Part shown: one piece after another, positions 34,780-43,654 of the stretch
How positions within the stretch are numbered: position 1 is the first letter of the stretch
Layout: each line of letters begins with the position of its first letter
Assembly: GCA_026418625.1 (NCBI GenBank)
Contig: JAOABA010000056.1
Location: forward strand, 124,001 to 188,000
Reading direction: 5' to 3'
DNA from: Candidatus Kapaibacterium sp.
GTDB lineage: Bacteria; Bacteroidota; Ignavibacteria; Kapaibacteriales; UBA2268
DNA length: 64,000 nucleotides
Translations under genes and position numbers: made by a program
Notes under the pieces: generated by a model
The model's input: the letters and a program-made list of their open reading frames with translations, nothing else
What the model was told of the DNA's origin: nothing
Database searches by the model: none

Positions 34780-35730
34780 ATGAAAGATAAATCATTGACT
34801 TTATTATTCATTATTTTGTTGTTCTTATCAACAGTTAAAGTATATGGAGAAAATCCACCTTGTAAACCAGAAGGCGAATCTAATTGCGATTGGATTGAAG
34901 CTGGAGTAATTGAATTTCATCTTAACCCTCAAATACAAGGATACGATGAAGACTGCGAAAACTGCAAATTTTTTGTAAAATATTGGTATAGAAGATGCCC
35001 TATACCTCCTTATGGAAATGGCTTCTATCAAGATATTAGTATTACTGATATCTGGTATGATGCTGCTGATAATGATTGTCAGAATTGTTCACCTTCAAAC
35101 TTGTTCCTAAATGCACTATTCGCCATATGGGAAGAAAATGCAATGAATTTTGTTAAATTATGCACAGATGCACCAAATACTTATAATAGAATAAGCGAAG
35201 GATCTTGTTGGCGTGTTGTAACTGTCTACGTTGAACCACTTCCTCCATTTCCAGCAAAAACTGAAATACATTTAATGCCTTGCGAAGGATATGGATGCTG
35301 TCAATCTTATTATACTATTACTTTTGATTCATACTGTAATATTACCAAACTTGTAACTATTGACTTTCTTGAGGTAACCGATGATTGCCAAGACCCTTGC
35401 TTTTTTGTATGTAATCAATTAGTTTTCAATTTTCAGGCATCACAAGGTAAGTTACCGACATACGATAAGACTATTGATATGTCTGAAAAGGTAATTAATA
35501 TAATCATTAATAATTTATCTGATAATACTATTATACTAAAAAGTAAAGATGAAAAAATTGAATCTTTTTGCATCTATAACTTAATAGGTGAAAATGTCTT
35601 TACTTATTACTGTAACATTCAACAAAAAGATGGTTTATCTATTGATCTCCAATCATACCCTAAAGGAATGTATCATTTATTAGTGAAAACGAATAAAAAT
35701 TTGTATCACTATAGTGTTCTTAATTTATAG
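34780..35730 (+). CDS. Cys-rich secreted protein with diverged T9SS tail
   Basis: 316 residues from the ATG with GGAG 7 nt upstream. Signal peptide about 1-23. The mature part has many Cys (C-K-P, N-C-D-W, D-C-E-N-C-K, N-C-S, P-C-E-G-Y-G-C-C), which suggests disulfides outside the cytoplasm. The last 75 residues resemble a sorting domain (F-C-I-Y-N-L-I-G-E-N-V to the end) without a clear N-P start. Function unknown. It heads a run of three cargo genes. Confidence 0.75.
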   Translation: MKDKSLTLLFIILLFLSTVKVYGENPPCKPEGESNCDWIEAGVIEFHLNPQIQGYDEDCENCKFFVKYWYRRCPIPPYGNGFYQDISITDIWYDAADNDCQNCSPSNLFLNALFAIWEENAMNFVKLCTDAPNTYNRISEGSCWRVVTVYVEPLPPFPAKTEIHLMPCEGYGCCQSYYTITFDSYCNITKLVTIDFLEVTDDCQDPCFFVCNQLVFNFQASQGKLPTYDKTIDMSEKVINIIINNLSDNTIILKSKDEKIESFCIYNLIGENVFTYYCNIQQKDGLSIDLQSYPKGMYHLLVKTNKNLYHYSVLNL

Positions 35731-35794
35731 CATATAATGTAGTAAATTTAATGAATTATTTTTTCTTTGAGAGAATAGTATTTATTGAGCAGCT

Positions 35795-37108
35795 ATGAAA
35801 TATTTAAAAATTTATTTACAAGTATTAATATTTATTTCTGTATCATTTAATACTGAAAATACATTTTCATTCGACTTTTTTTTGCAAACGGTTGATTCAA
35901 ACGCTAAATATACTATTTTTGATATTGATTGTGCCGATTCGGCTAATTGTATTTCTTTGTCACGAAAAAATGGTCAATATCATAGGATAAGACATACAAC
36001 TGACAGGGGATTGACTTGGTTTGATTCATTTATACAACCTGATACTGGTAAATTTCCAATGGACTTATATGACATATCATATCCCGATAATGATTTTGCT
36101 TATGTTTCCTGTGATAGTGGAATTATTTTAAAAACATCTAATAATGGGAAAGAATGGGAGCGAATTTTTATCGACTCGAATAAAGCTTTAAATAAAATAT
36201 TTATGTTAGATAGAGCTCTTGGCTATTCTCTATCAAATTACGGTAAGTCTCTTTATAAAACTAAGGATGGCTGGAAAACTCATAATATAATAAGCCTTCC
36301 TGATAGCTTTCTTTTAGGGAGAACAGATATGCAGATATTTGACGAAGGAATAATATATATATATTCCCCCATTATTGAAGGCGGTAATATATTCATCACA
36401 TACAATGATGGTATTAGTTGGTCAGTTAGAAAAACACCAAAATTAGCGTATTGGATTAAGACTTATTTTTATAATAGGCAAATTGGATGGGCTTTAGGAG
36501 CTATTTCCTTTGGTTCTAAGAACTATTATTATATTTATAAAACCGAAGATTCAGGTCAAACCTGGAAATTGCAAAGCGAAATATTAAATCAAAGAAATTA
36601 TAATGACATATGTTTTACTGACTCTTTAAACGGTGTAATAGTTGGTAATTTTGAGTTAATAATGTTAACAACCGATGGTGGTAATTCTTGGAAGGAAAAT
36701 GAGATACCAAAATATGCAAATCCCTTATCATATAATAGAATAGTATTTCCATCAAAATCTTCAGCTTTTATTACGGCAAATTTAGGTGTAATTAAAAAAT
36801 GGGATAAGTCTTTAACTTCAATTTTTTCTTCTTCAGAAGCCAAAAATTTAAAACCTATTATCTATCCAAACCCGGTACAATCTGGCGATGAAATAAACAT
36901 TGATATTGCAGGATTTGAACATGGAAATTCTTCCTTTTTCATATGCGATATTTTAGGAAAACAGTTAACTACTGCAGATTATCAGTATTTGTCAATAGAT
37001 ACAAAAACAATAACATTTACTTTCGCAAGGAATGTTAAACCGGGTGTTTATCTTATTAATTTGACAATTCATAAAAAAAGGTTTAATGAAATATTAGTAG
37101 TATATTAA
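35795..37108 (+). CDS. Secreted Ycf48/BNR-like propeller protein with T9SS sorting domain
   Basis: 437 residues. Signal peptide about 1-24. Propeller motifs: H-T-T-D-R-G-L-T-W, K-T-S-N-N-G-K-E-W, Y-K-T-E-D-S-G-Q-T-W, L-T-T-D-G-G-N-S-W. Sorting domain from Y-P-N-P-V-Q-S-G to the end. It lacks palindromic inserts in its tail. Its stop abuts the ATG of the next gene (one base between), so the two form an operon of paralogues. Confidence 0.85.
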   Translation: MKYLKIYLQVLIFISVSFNTENTFSFDFFLQTVDSNAKYTIFDIDCADSANCISLSRKNGQYHRIRHTTDRGLTWFDSFIQPDTGKFPMDLYDISYPDNDFAYVSCDSGIILKTSNNGKEWERIFIDSNKALNKIFMLDRALGYSLSNYGKSLYKTKDGWKTHNIISLPDSFLLGRTDMQIFDEGIIYIYSPIIEGGNIFITYNDGISWSVRKTPKLAYWIKTYFYNRQIGWALGAISFGSKNYYYIYKTEDSGQTWKLQSEILNQRNYNDICFTDSLNGVIVGNFELIMLTTDGGNSWKENEIPKYANPLSYNRIVFPSKSSAFITANLGVIKKWDKSLTSIFSSSEAKNLKPIIYPNPVQSGDEINIDIAGFEHGNSSFFICDILGKQLTTADYQYLSIDTKTITFTFARNVKPGVYLINLTIHKKRFNEILVVY

Positions 37109-37109
37109 C

Positions 37110-38402
37110 ATGAAAAAATCAATAACTACATTATTTATGTTATTTTTTAGCATTACGGTATCAGCATTCTGCGGTGATGGTTGGTCAATTGTAGATTCGA
37201 ATAAATGGATGTGGCAATATACAGATGCGGTTTGTCTTGATAGCAATAATTGCTTTGCTGTAGCCTACTTTGCAAAATCTTATTTTGTTAATTCAACCGA
37301 TGGAGGTAAAACATGGAATCAAATTTATTCGGACACAATATTTAAAGGTAAAAACAATGAGCAATTAGAAGTGCATACAATAGCATATTTGGATAAAAAA
37401 AATATAATTTTGGGTTGTTCGCTTGGTGATTTTATTATTTCCGAAGATTCCGGAAAAACATGGCAAAAATCATCTATCGGTAAAAAAGAACAAGTAAGGG
37501 TCATTAGCTTTATTTCAAAAGACTCTGGTATTGTATTAACTGATAATTCGTTATATAAAACAGTAAACGGAGGTAAGATATGGGATAAAGTAGTATTCCT
37601 TAATCTTGGTTTCGATATTCTTCAGCATTGGAATCTTGCTTTTCCTAATAAGAATTTAATAATTATTAATTCCGATTTAAAAGGCAACCAAAATGTTTTT
37701 TTAATTTCGTATGATTTTGGTTCTTCATGGGAAATAATTCCTAATCCTGCAGGAGGAATAACTGTAGTATATTTTAAAGATGAAAAAATCGGATGGTTGT
37801 TATCAATTGGTTTTAAAAAACGTTATGAATTATATGATAGAATTTTGAAAACAACCGATGGTGGTTGGACTTGGACTGAGCAATTAAATAGATTTAGTGG
37901 TATTAACAGCTTATTATTTGACATATTCTTTTTCGATTATTACAAAGGATATGTATCAGGTATAGATGGTAAGCTATATAAAACAACAAATTCCGGAAAT
38001 AATTGGATTTTATTAAATCCTTATCCTAAAGTAGGTTATGAACCACATTTTACTTGTGTTACAATGCCATCAAAAAATACCTGTCTTGTTTTTACAAATA
38101 ACGGCGAAATATTAAGATATGATGAGTCAACTCTCAATGTAAATAATAAAATATCGGATGAATTATCCATCTTCCCCAATCCAGCAATAGATTATATTGA
38201 AATAATTTATAATGTAGAGACAGGTCTCAGACCTGCCTATACTGAGGGAATAAATATTTTCAACATACTTGGAGAGTGTGTTTTATCCGTAGAGACACAG
38301 CATGCTGTGTCTCTACAAAGGATTGATATTTCAAATTTGCCTTTAGGAATTTACTTTGTCCGTCTTGGTGATTGGGTTGGGAGGTTTGTCAAAATTGAAT
38401 AG
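37110..38402 (+). CDS. Secreted Ycf48/BNR-like propeller protein with repeat-bearing T9SS sorting domain
   Basis: 430 residues, paralogue of the preceding gene. Signal peptide about 1-20. Motifs: N-S-T-D-G-G-K-T-W, I-S-E-D-S-G-K-T-W, Y-K-T-V-N-G-G-K-I-W, K-T-T-D-G-G-W-T-W. The sorting domain begins F-P-N-P-A-I-D-Y-I-E-I. Within it, V-E-T-G-L-R-P-A-Y-T-E-G is encoded by a stretch with the palindrome CAGGTCT/AGACCTG (38221-38235). V-E-T-Q-H-A-V-S-L-Q is encoded by the 28-bp palindrome at 38289-38316. The end G-R-F-V-K-I-E and following hairpin are shared with two other loci. Confidence 0.88.
   Translation: MKKSITTLFMLFFSITVSAFCGDGWSIVDSNKWMWQYTDAVCLDSNNCFAVAYFAKSYFVNSTDGGKTWNQIYSDTIFKGKNNEQLEVHTIAYLDKKNIILGCSLGDFIISEDSGKTWQKSSIGKKEQVRVISFISKDSGIVLTDNSLYKTVNGGKIWDKVVFLNLGFDILQHWNLAFPNKNLIIINSDLKGNQNVFLISYDFGSSWEIIPNPAGGITVVYFKDEKIGWLLSIGFKKRYELYDRILKTTDGGWTWTEQLNRFSGINSLLFDIFFFDYYKGYVSGIDGKLYKTTNSGNNWILLNPYPKVGYEPHFTCVTMPSKNTCLVFTNNGEILRYDESTLNVNNKISDELSIFPNPAIDYIEIIYNVETGLRPAYTEGINIFNILGECVLSVETQHAVSLQRIDISNLPLGIYFVRLGDWVGRFVKIE
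38289..38316. repeat. 28-bp perfect palindrome inside coding sequence
   Basis: Identical to 33920-33947. Arms begin GTAGAGACACAGCA. It lies after C-V-L-S in the sorting domain and keeps the frame together with its flanks. Confidence 0.85.
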
Positions 38403-38422
38403 CCACTACTTGAAAGTAGTGG
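38403..38422 (+). terminator. Hairpin after the propeller gene stop
   Basis: CCACTACTT, loop GA, AAGTAGTGG, followed by an A-rich run. Same hairpin as at 34034-34053. Confidence 0.5.
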
Positions 38423-38487
38423 AGAAAAAAAAATTAATTTCTAATAGTTCCTTCCGGTTTAACAGACAACTCTATCTGTGCAAAGAA

Positions 38488-38520
38488 AGATATCCTACAC
38501 CTCTAAGGTGTAGGACACCT
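38488..38520. repeat. CCTACACCT/AGGTGTAGG hairpin
   Basis: Nine-bp perfect stem around loop CTA, the counterpart of 34112-34144. Confidence 0.7.
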
Positions 38521-38534
38521 GAGAAAAAAAAATT

Positions 38535-38632
38535 GTCACTCTGAACGAAGTGAAGAGTCCATTATTTATCAATGAGTTAAATGATATGGATTCTTCGCCT
38601 TAGGCTCTGAATGACTGGTTTTTACAAAGCCT
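38535..38632 (-). mobile_element. MITE-like element, copy 4 (98-bp core, one end lost)
   Basis: Same orientation, length and truncation as copy 3, ending ACAAAGCCT. Together with the hairpins and sorting-domain end it makes the whole stretch 38274-38632 a duplicate of 33905-34257. The remaining gap to 38768 holds nothing recognised. Confidence 0.65.
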
Positions 38633-38768
38633 CATACGCTGGAATGATGGGGAAGCATAAAAGTTCACTCTTTGGAAATAGGAGTCAGGAATTGAGAATT
38701 GTTTTTAATAGCACAAACATAAACAAATGGATTTTTCATAAGCAGGAATGCTTTATCTACTTGTTTAT

Positions 38769-40025
38769 TTAGATAAAGAAACTTGCGATGATTGCTGTCA
38801 ATAGATTAACTAAAGCACCAATAAACATAGCTTTGAAACCTAAACGGGCTATCTCAGCTCTTTTCTCGGGAACCAAAGCACCAAGTCCCCCAATTTGGAC
38901 AGCAATTGAACCGAAATTAGCAAAACCGCATAGAGCAAATGTCGCTATTGAGGCTGTTCTTGCAGAGATTTTACCTTCAAGAATTAATTGTGATAAATCA
39001 GCATAAGCAAGAAATTCATTCAGACTGATTTTCGTTCCGATGAGACTACCTAAAATTTTTGCCTCTGAGGCTGGAACTCCGACAAAATAGGCAAATGGCT
39101 GGAAAATAAAACCGAATATTTCTTTTAAACTTTTTGGGAAATAAACAAACCCAATAGTTGAAAGCCATTGATGAGCTATATTTAAACCAGCATCAATCAA
39201 CGCTATCAAAGAAATGAATGCAATAAGAACTGCAATAATGTTTAAGGAAAGTTTCATTCCGTCACCGGCACCTTGAGTAATGGCATCTAACAAATTACTA
39301 CTCTGCGGGATAGAGATATTTTTTATTTCCTTCAAACTCAGTATGTCTGACGATGGTGGAACAACTATTTTCGATAGAATTATACTTCCGGGAGCAGAAA
39401 TTAAGCTTGCTGTAATAAGAAAAACAGGTGAAATACCCATTTGTATATACGCTGCCATCACCCCTCCAGCAATTGTTGCAAATCCACCGGTCATTATTGT
39501 CAATAATTCTGAGCGGGAAACATTTCCAAGGTAGTGTCTGACAAGTAAGGGTGCTTCTGTCTGTCCTAAGAAAATATTTGAAGCGACTACCAAGGATTCA
39601 ACGCCAGATGTTTTCAAAGTCTTTTGCATCAGGCAAGCAATACCATAAACAATTTTTTGGATGATACCATATTTATATAAAATTGAAACAAAAGCCGAAA
39701 AGAATATTATTGTTGATGAGATAATGATTGCAAACTGAAAGCCAAATACATTATTGCTCTCTGCTTTGCCTATATTGCCAAATAAAAATTCAGTTCCTTT
39801 TTTACTGAAATCAAGAAAGTCCTTCACTCTATCTCCAATCCACTGGAATATCTGATAAGTGATAGGAATATACAAAATTATGATGGCTAAGATAATTTGT
39901 AAGAAAATCCCTATAATAATTATTCTAAATGGAAAATTTCTTTTATTTTCGGAAATAATCCAAAGAATAAAAAAAATTATTAGGATGCCTATAATTCCAA
40001 GAAATTTGCTTACAATTAAATCCAA
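38769..40025 (-). CDS. Concentrative nucleoside transporter (CNT/NupC family)
   Basis: 418 residues, TTG start. About eight to ten transmembrane helices. CNT signatures: F-L-G-Q-T-E-A-P-L-L-V (substrate loop), M-T-G-G-F-A-T-I-A-G-G-V-M-A-A-Y, and T-F-A-L-C-G-F-A-N-F-G-S-I-A near the end. It imports nucleosides with Na+ or H+. The likely ribosome binding site lies within a hairpin immediately upstream (40031-40051). Adenine deaminase in this window is a plausible pathway partner. Confidence 0.92.
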   Translation of the reverse strand: MDLIVSKFLGIIGILIIFFILWIISENKRNFPFRIIIIGIFLQIILAIIILYIPITYQIFQWIGDRVKDFLDFSKKGTEFLFGNIGKAESNNVFGFQFAIIISSTIIFFSAFVSILYKYGIIQKIVYGIACLMQKTLKTSGVESLVVASNIFLGQTEAPLLVRHYLGNVSRSELLTIMTGGFATIAGGVMAAYIQMGISPVFLITASLISAPGSIILSKIVVPPSSDILSLKEIKNISIPQSSNLLDAITQGAGDGMKLSLNIIAVLIAFISLIALIDAGLNIAHQWLSTIGFVYFPKSLKEIFGFIFQPFAYFVGVPASEAKILGSLIGTKISLNEFLAYADLSQLILEGKISARTASIATFALCGFANFGSIAVQIGGLGALVPEKRAEIARLGFKAMFIGALVNLLTAIIASFFI

Positions 40026-40051
40026 AAAAAACTCCGATTAAGAATCGGAGT
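40024..40051 (-). promoter_or_regulatory. Hairpin plus U-run overlapping the nucleoside transporter ribosome binding site
   Basis: On the minus strand, ACTCCGATT pairs with AATCGGAGT (9 bp, loop of three), followed by seven U. The GGAG of the 3' arm is 6 nt before the TTG start. The element can act as an intrinsic terminator for the upstream STAS gene, as a lid on the ribosome binding site, or both. Confidence 0.6.
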
Positions 40052-40082
40052 AATTTAAAAAAAATGTCTTGATTAATCTAAA

Positions 40083-40436
40083 TTATTCTAAATTTTTTAT
40101 TGCATTTTCCATATTTTCAAAAATCCTAAAAACTTTATCCAAATGGGTCATTTCTAATAATTTCTGAACTTTTTCGGGAAGACAGCAAAGCCAAAATTCA
40201 ATTTCGTATTTTTTAAGAGTAGTTAATGCACTAACCAACATACCCAGACCTGATGAGTTTATAATTTCGACTTTTGACAGGTCAGCGATTACATATTTTA
40301 TCTTTTTCGATGCTAATTCATTCAGTTTACTTATAAGAATCAACGCATCATTCCCACCTAATAACTGGCTCCCAAAAGTTACCAAGGAAGTATTTTCTTT
40401 ACCAGAAATATTTTCTATTATGAAATCAGAACCCAT
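40083..40436 (-). CDS. STAS-domain protein (anti-sigma factor antagonist type)
   Basis: 117 residues, a single STAS domain. The conserved segment V-E-I-I-N-S-S-G-L-G-M-L-V-S-A has the Ser that is phosphorylated in SpoIIAA-like proteins. Such proteins relay signals in partner-switching. No anti-sigma kinase or phosphatase gene is adjacent. It sits 21 bp after secF on the same strand, so it is probably cotranscribed with secDF. Confidence 0.9.
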   Translation of the reverse strand: MGSDFIIENISGKENTSLVTFGSQLLGGNDALILISKLNELASKKIKYVIADLSKVEIINSSGLGMLVSALTTLKKYEIEFWLCCLPEKVQKLLEMTHLDKVFRIFENMENAIKNLE

Positions 40437-40457
40437 TTAACGTAATGATATTTTTTA

Positions 40458-41405
40458 TTATATAGCTGTTGAGACTGCTGGTTTCTTAGTTGTTTCTTCC
40501 TCAAATTTAACTTTCTTAACTTTTTCAAGGAACCAAATAACAAATGAACTGGCAATGTAAATTGAAGAGTAAGTTCCTACAATAACTCCAACTAACATTG
40601 TGAATGCAAAGCCTTGCAAAACTGGACCAGCAACTAAAACCAATGTTACAAGAACCATAACAACAGTTAAAACCGTATTAATTGTTCTGCTCAATGTCTC
40701 ATTAATACTCAAATTAACCATTTTTATGAAATTCATACCCTTGTGCTTTTCCTTGTTTTCACGAATTCTGTCGAAAATGATAACAGTATCGTTGACAGAA
40801 TAACCGATAACAGTTAAAAAGGCAGCAAGGATAGACAAATTCATTTCAATATCAATTATTTTCAAATGATGAACAATAACAACAATTCCTAAAGTAAAGA
40901 GAACATCGTGAACCAAAGCAACAATAGCACCAAGGCCAAAAATAAACTCAAAACGGAAAGCTATGTATATCAGAATTCCTATAATGGCTAAAAGAACCGC
41001 TAAAATAGCTTGAGTCCTCAATTCAGAACCAATTTTAGGTCCAATCGTGTCGGCTTTTAATAATGTAATCTTATTATTAGGAAAAGCCTTTTGTAATGCT
41101 TCTACAATCTGTTCAGCAATTTTTCCGGTTTGTTTTAATCTGATTAAATGCTGTCCTTCTTCACCAAAGGATTTTATTTCTGAACCTGCAAAACCAGCTT
41201 TTGTCATAGCATCACGTATCAAATCAGTATTGACCTCTTTCTCGAATTTAACACCGACTTCAGTTCCGCCGACGAAATCTATTCCATATTCAATACCAAG
41301 AATACTAGTAGCAATCAAGCCACCTATTATAAAAACAAGCGAAAAAATAAAGGACTGTAGTCTTAAACCAATAAAATTAATATTTGTCTTTTTAAAAAAT
41401 TGCAT
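40458..41405 (-). CDS. secF: Protein translocase subunit SecF
   Basis: 315 residues. First transmembrane helix, then the periplasmic domain starting F-V-G-G-T-E-V-G-V, then helices 2-6 with the R-F-E-F-I-F-G-L-G motif and D-T-V-I-I-F-D-R-I-R-E-N. SecF works with SecD to drive preprotein release using the proton gradient. It is separate from secD and 14 bp after it. Confidence 0.96.
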   Translation of the reverse strand: MQFFKKTNINFIGLRLQSFIFSLVFIIGGLIATSILGIEYGIDFVGGTEVGVKFEKEVNTDLIRDAMTKAGFAGSEIKSFGEEGQHLIRLKQTGKIAEQIVEALQKAFPNNKITLLKADTIGPKIGSELRTQAILAVLLAIIGILIYIAFRFEFIFGLGAIVALVHDVLFTLGIVVIVHHLKIIDIEMNLSILAAFLTVIGYSVNDTVIIFDRIRENKEKHKGMNFIKMVNLSINETLSRTINTVLTVVMVLVTLVLVAGPVLQGFAFTMLVGVIVGTYSSIYIASSFVIWFLEKVKKVKFEEETTKKPAVSTAI

Positions 41406-41418
41406 ATCTAATTCCTTC

Positions 41419-43530
41419 TTAAGCAGTTAAACTTTTTGGTTGACCAAAATTAAATGTAGTTGCACCTCTGATAATGAAAATATCTATCATTGCCCTCGAA
41501 AGAACGATGGCAGTAAATAAGTTTCCTAAAATTCCTATCATCAAAGTCATAGCGAAACCTTGAATTGGTCCTGTTCCAAGGAAGAACAAAATCAAACCGG
41601 TTATAAATGTTGTAATATTGGAATCAAGAATAGCACTCAAAGCTTTGCTGAAACCTTCATCAATTGCCGATTTAATTGACCTTCCCCTAGCTAATTCTTC
41701 CCTAATTCTTTCATAAATTAGAATATTAGCATCTACAGCCATACCTATAGTCAAGATTATACCTGCGATACCGGGTAGAGTGAGCGTTCCTTGAAATGCT
41801 GCGAGAACACCAAGAATTAGCAATACGTTAATCATCACGGCTATGACAGAAATTATTCCACCAACATTATAATAAAGAGCCATAAACAGAACAACAAGCA
41901 CAATTGCTATAAGAAATGATGTTAAACCACTTTTAATTGAATCTTCGCCCAAAGACGGTCCAACAACCCTTTCCTCAATTATTTGAACTGGGGCTTTTAA
42001 AGCACCTGCTTTCAAAACTATTTTAAGCAATTTAGCTTCTTCAGCATCACTCATACCAGTAATCTGTGAATTTCCTCCAATAATTTTATTCTGAACAACC
42101 GGAGCGGAATAAACTTGGTCATCAAGGACTATAGCTATTCTTTTTTGAATATTCTCACCAGTAATTTTTGCCCATCTGTCAGAACCTTCATCGTTCATTG
42201 TCATTGATACAATAGGTTGATTGTTCTGTGGGTCATAAGTAGCAATAGCATCTGTTATTACATCACCGGTGAGTTCAGGATCTTTTTTAAGAACAAAAAA
42301 GTTATAAGACTTTATTTCTTTTCCTGCATTATCTTTGTTTATTTGTGGTTTAGCACTGAAAAGAATTTGAGTTCCGTAAGGTAATAATTCTTTTATTTCA
42401 TATCTTGAAATTATCTGATTGAATTTCTTGACAACAGGTTCATAAATATGAAAATTATAGTCACCTTTTGGAAAATTATCAATGATGTAATTAATCATTT
42501 GAGGCCTTTGGTTCTTTCCTTTTGGAATAAACCAAGTTTCAAAAAGTGAAGTAAACGGATGATCTTCGAGGTATCTTCTTCTTGTTTCGTCTTCAGATAA
42601 TCCAGCGTAGGGATTAGTTGTATCAACCGCTGCTTGCTTGGTAGTATCAGTGGTAGTAGTATCGTTTTTTGCAATATTAGCGGTTGTATCAGCTGTCTTT
42701 TTGACTAAGCTGGTATCTTGGCTGATTTTAGTAGTATCATCAACTTTTAAGCCTTTTTTAAGTTTTTCTTCTCTTGCCAAAAATTTGTCTATGGCATAAA
42801 AAGCAGATACTGTAACTTCATCGTTTTTGACAAGTTTGAACTCCAGACGTGCAGTAGTTTGAAGCAACTGTCTCATTTCAACTTCATTTGTAACGCCGGG
42901 TAATTCGAGAAGAATTCTTCGGGCGCCCTGTTTTTGAATTGTTGGTTCAGCAATACCATATTTGTCAATTCTTTGGCGGATAACCTGCATTGCTTGATCT
43001 ATAGCGTCTTGCTCATTCGATTTTAGAGTAGCTAATATCTTTTCCTCTGACATAGCTTCCCCACCTTCACCGCCAAAATCAAAGTAATCAGACAAGAATT
43101 TCCTTTTTGGTTTAGCTATTTGTTCAAAATTCTTATAAAAAATATCTATTACATCTTCATCTGTATTAACGGCTTCGGCTTTTGTTTTATTCAGAACTTC
43201 CATAAAAACATCATCAATCTGATCCGATTGAGCTGATTCTTCAAGTAATCTAATGATATCAACTTCTAATGTAACATACATCCCTCCGCGTAAATCGAGA
43301 CCAAGTTTCAAACGGTTTTGTTTTGCGCTCAAAAGTTCTGCGCCGTATTGCTTCTCAAAATTTTCGATTCTTGCTAATGAATCAGCAGAGCTTGTGTCTT
43401 TTTTGGCGAGCTCAAAAACTTCATTTTGTAACTTAATCAACTCATTGGCACGGTAAGTAGGGTATAACAGTAATATCGCTGCTACCACCGGTAGAACTAT
43501 AAGTAATACCTTCCCAATTATTTTCTTCAA
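41419..43530 (-). CDS. secD: Protein translocase subunit SecD
   Basis: 703 residues, longer than E. coli SecD (615). First helix, then G-L-D-L-R-G-G-M-Y-V-T-L-E-V; the large P1 domain contains a low-complexity Thr/Lys/Asp stretch (about residues 265-310) that accounts for part of the extra length. The membrane part has G-M-A-V-D-A-N-I-L-I-Y-E-R-I-R-E. Separate SecD and SecF, rather than a fusion, argues against typical Bacteroidia. A well-formed promoter lies upstream. Confidence 0.96.
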   Translation of the reverse strand: MKKIIGKVLLIVLPVVAAILLLYPTYRANELIKLQNEVFELAKKDTSSADSLARIENFEKQYGAELLSAKQNRLKLGLDLRGGMYVTLEVDIIRLLEESAQSDQIDDVFMEVLNKTKAEAVNTDEDVIDIFYKNFEQIAKPKRKFLSDYFDFGGEGGEAMSEEKILATLKSNEQDAIDQAMQVIRQRIDKYGIAEPTIQKQGARRILLELPGVTNEVEMRQLLQTTARLEFKLVKNDEVTVSAFYAIDKFLAREEKLKKGLKVDDTTKISQDTSLVKKTADTTANIAKNDTTTTDTTKQAAVDTTNPYAGLSEDETRRRYLEDHPFTSLFETWFIPKGKNQRPQMINYIIDNFPKGDYNFHIYEPVVKKFNQIISRYEIKELLPYGTQILFSAKPQINKDNAGKEIKSYNFFVLKKDPELTGDVITDAIATYDPQNNQPIVSMTMNDEGSDRWAKITGENIQKRIAIVLDDQVYSAPVVQNKIIGGNSQITGMSDAEEAKLLKIVLKAGALKAPVQIIEERVVGPSLGEDSIKSGLTSFLIAIVLVVLFMALYYNVGGIISVIAVMINVLLILGVLAAFQGTLTLPGIAGIILTIGMAVDANILIYERIREELARGRSIKSAIDEGFSKALSAILDSNITTFITGLILFFLGTGPIQGFAMTLMIGILGNLFTAIVLSRAMIDIFIIRGATTFNFGQPKSLTA

Positions 43531-43567
43531 TGAAAAATCCTCCGCAAAATTAAATTTTAAAGAACTA

Positions 43568-43598
43568 CAAATATATTGCTATTTTATGAAATTTCAAA
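43568..43598 (-). promoter_or_regulatory. Bacteroidota-type promoter for secDF
   Basis: On the minus strand, TTTG (43595-43598), a 19-base spacer, and TATATTTG (43568-43575). This is a full match to the consensus spacing. The -7 box is 37 bp before the secD start. Confidence 0.6.
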
Positions 43599-43654
43599 CG
43601 TTTTTCTTAATTGCTTTTCCACTTATTCTATTCTAATTATTTTCAATTTGTATT

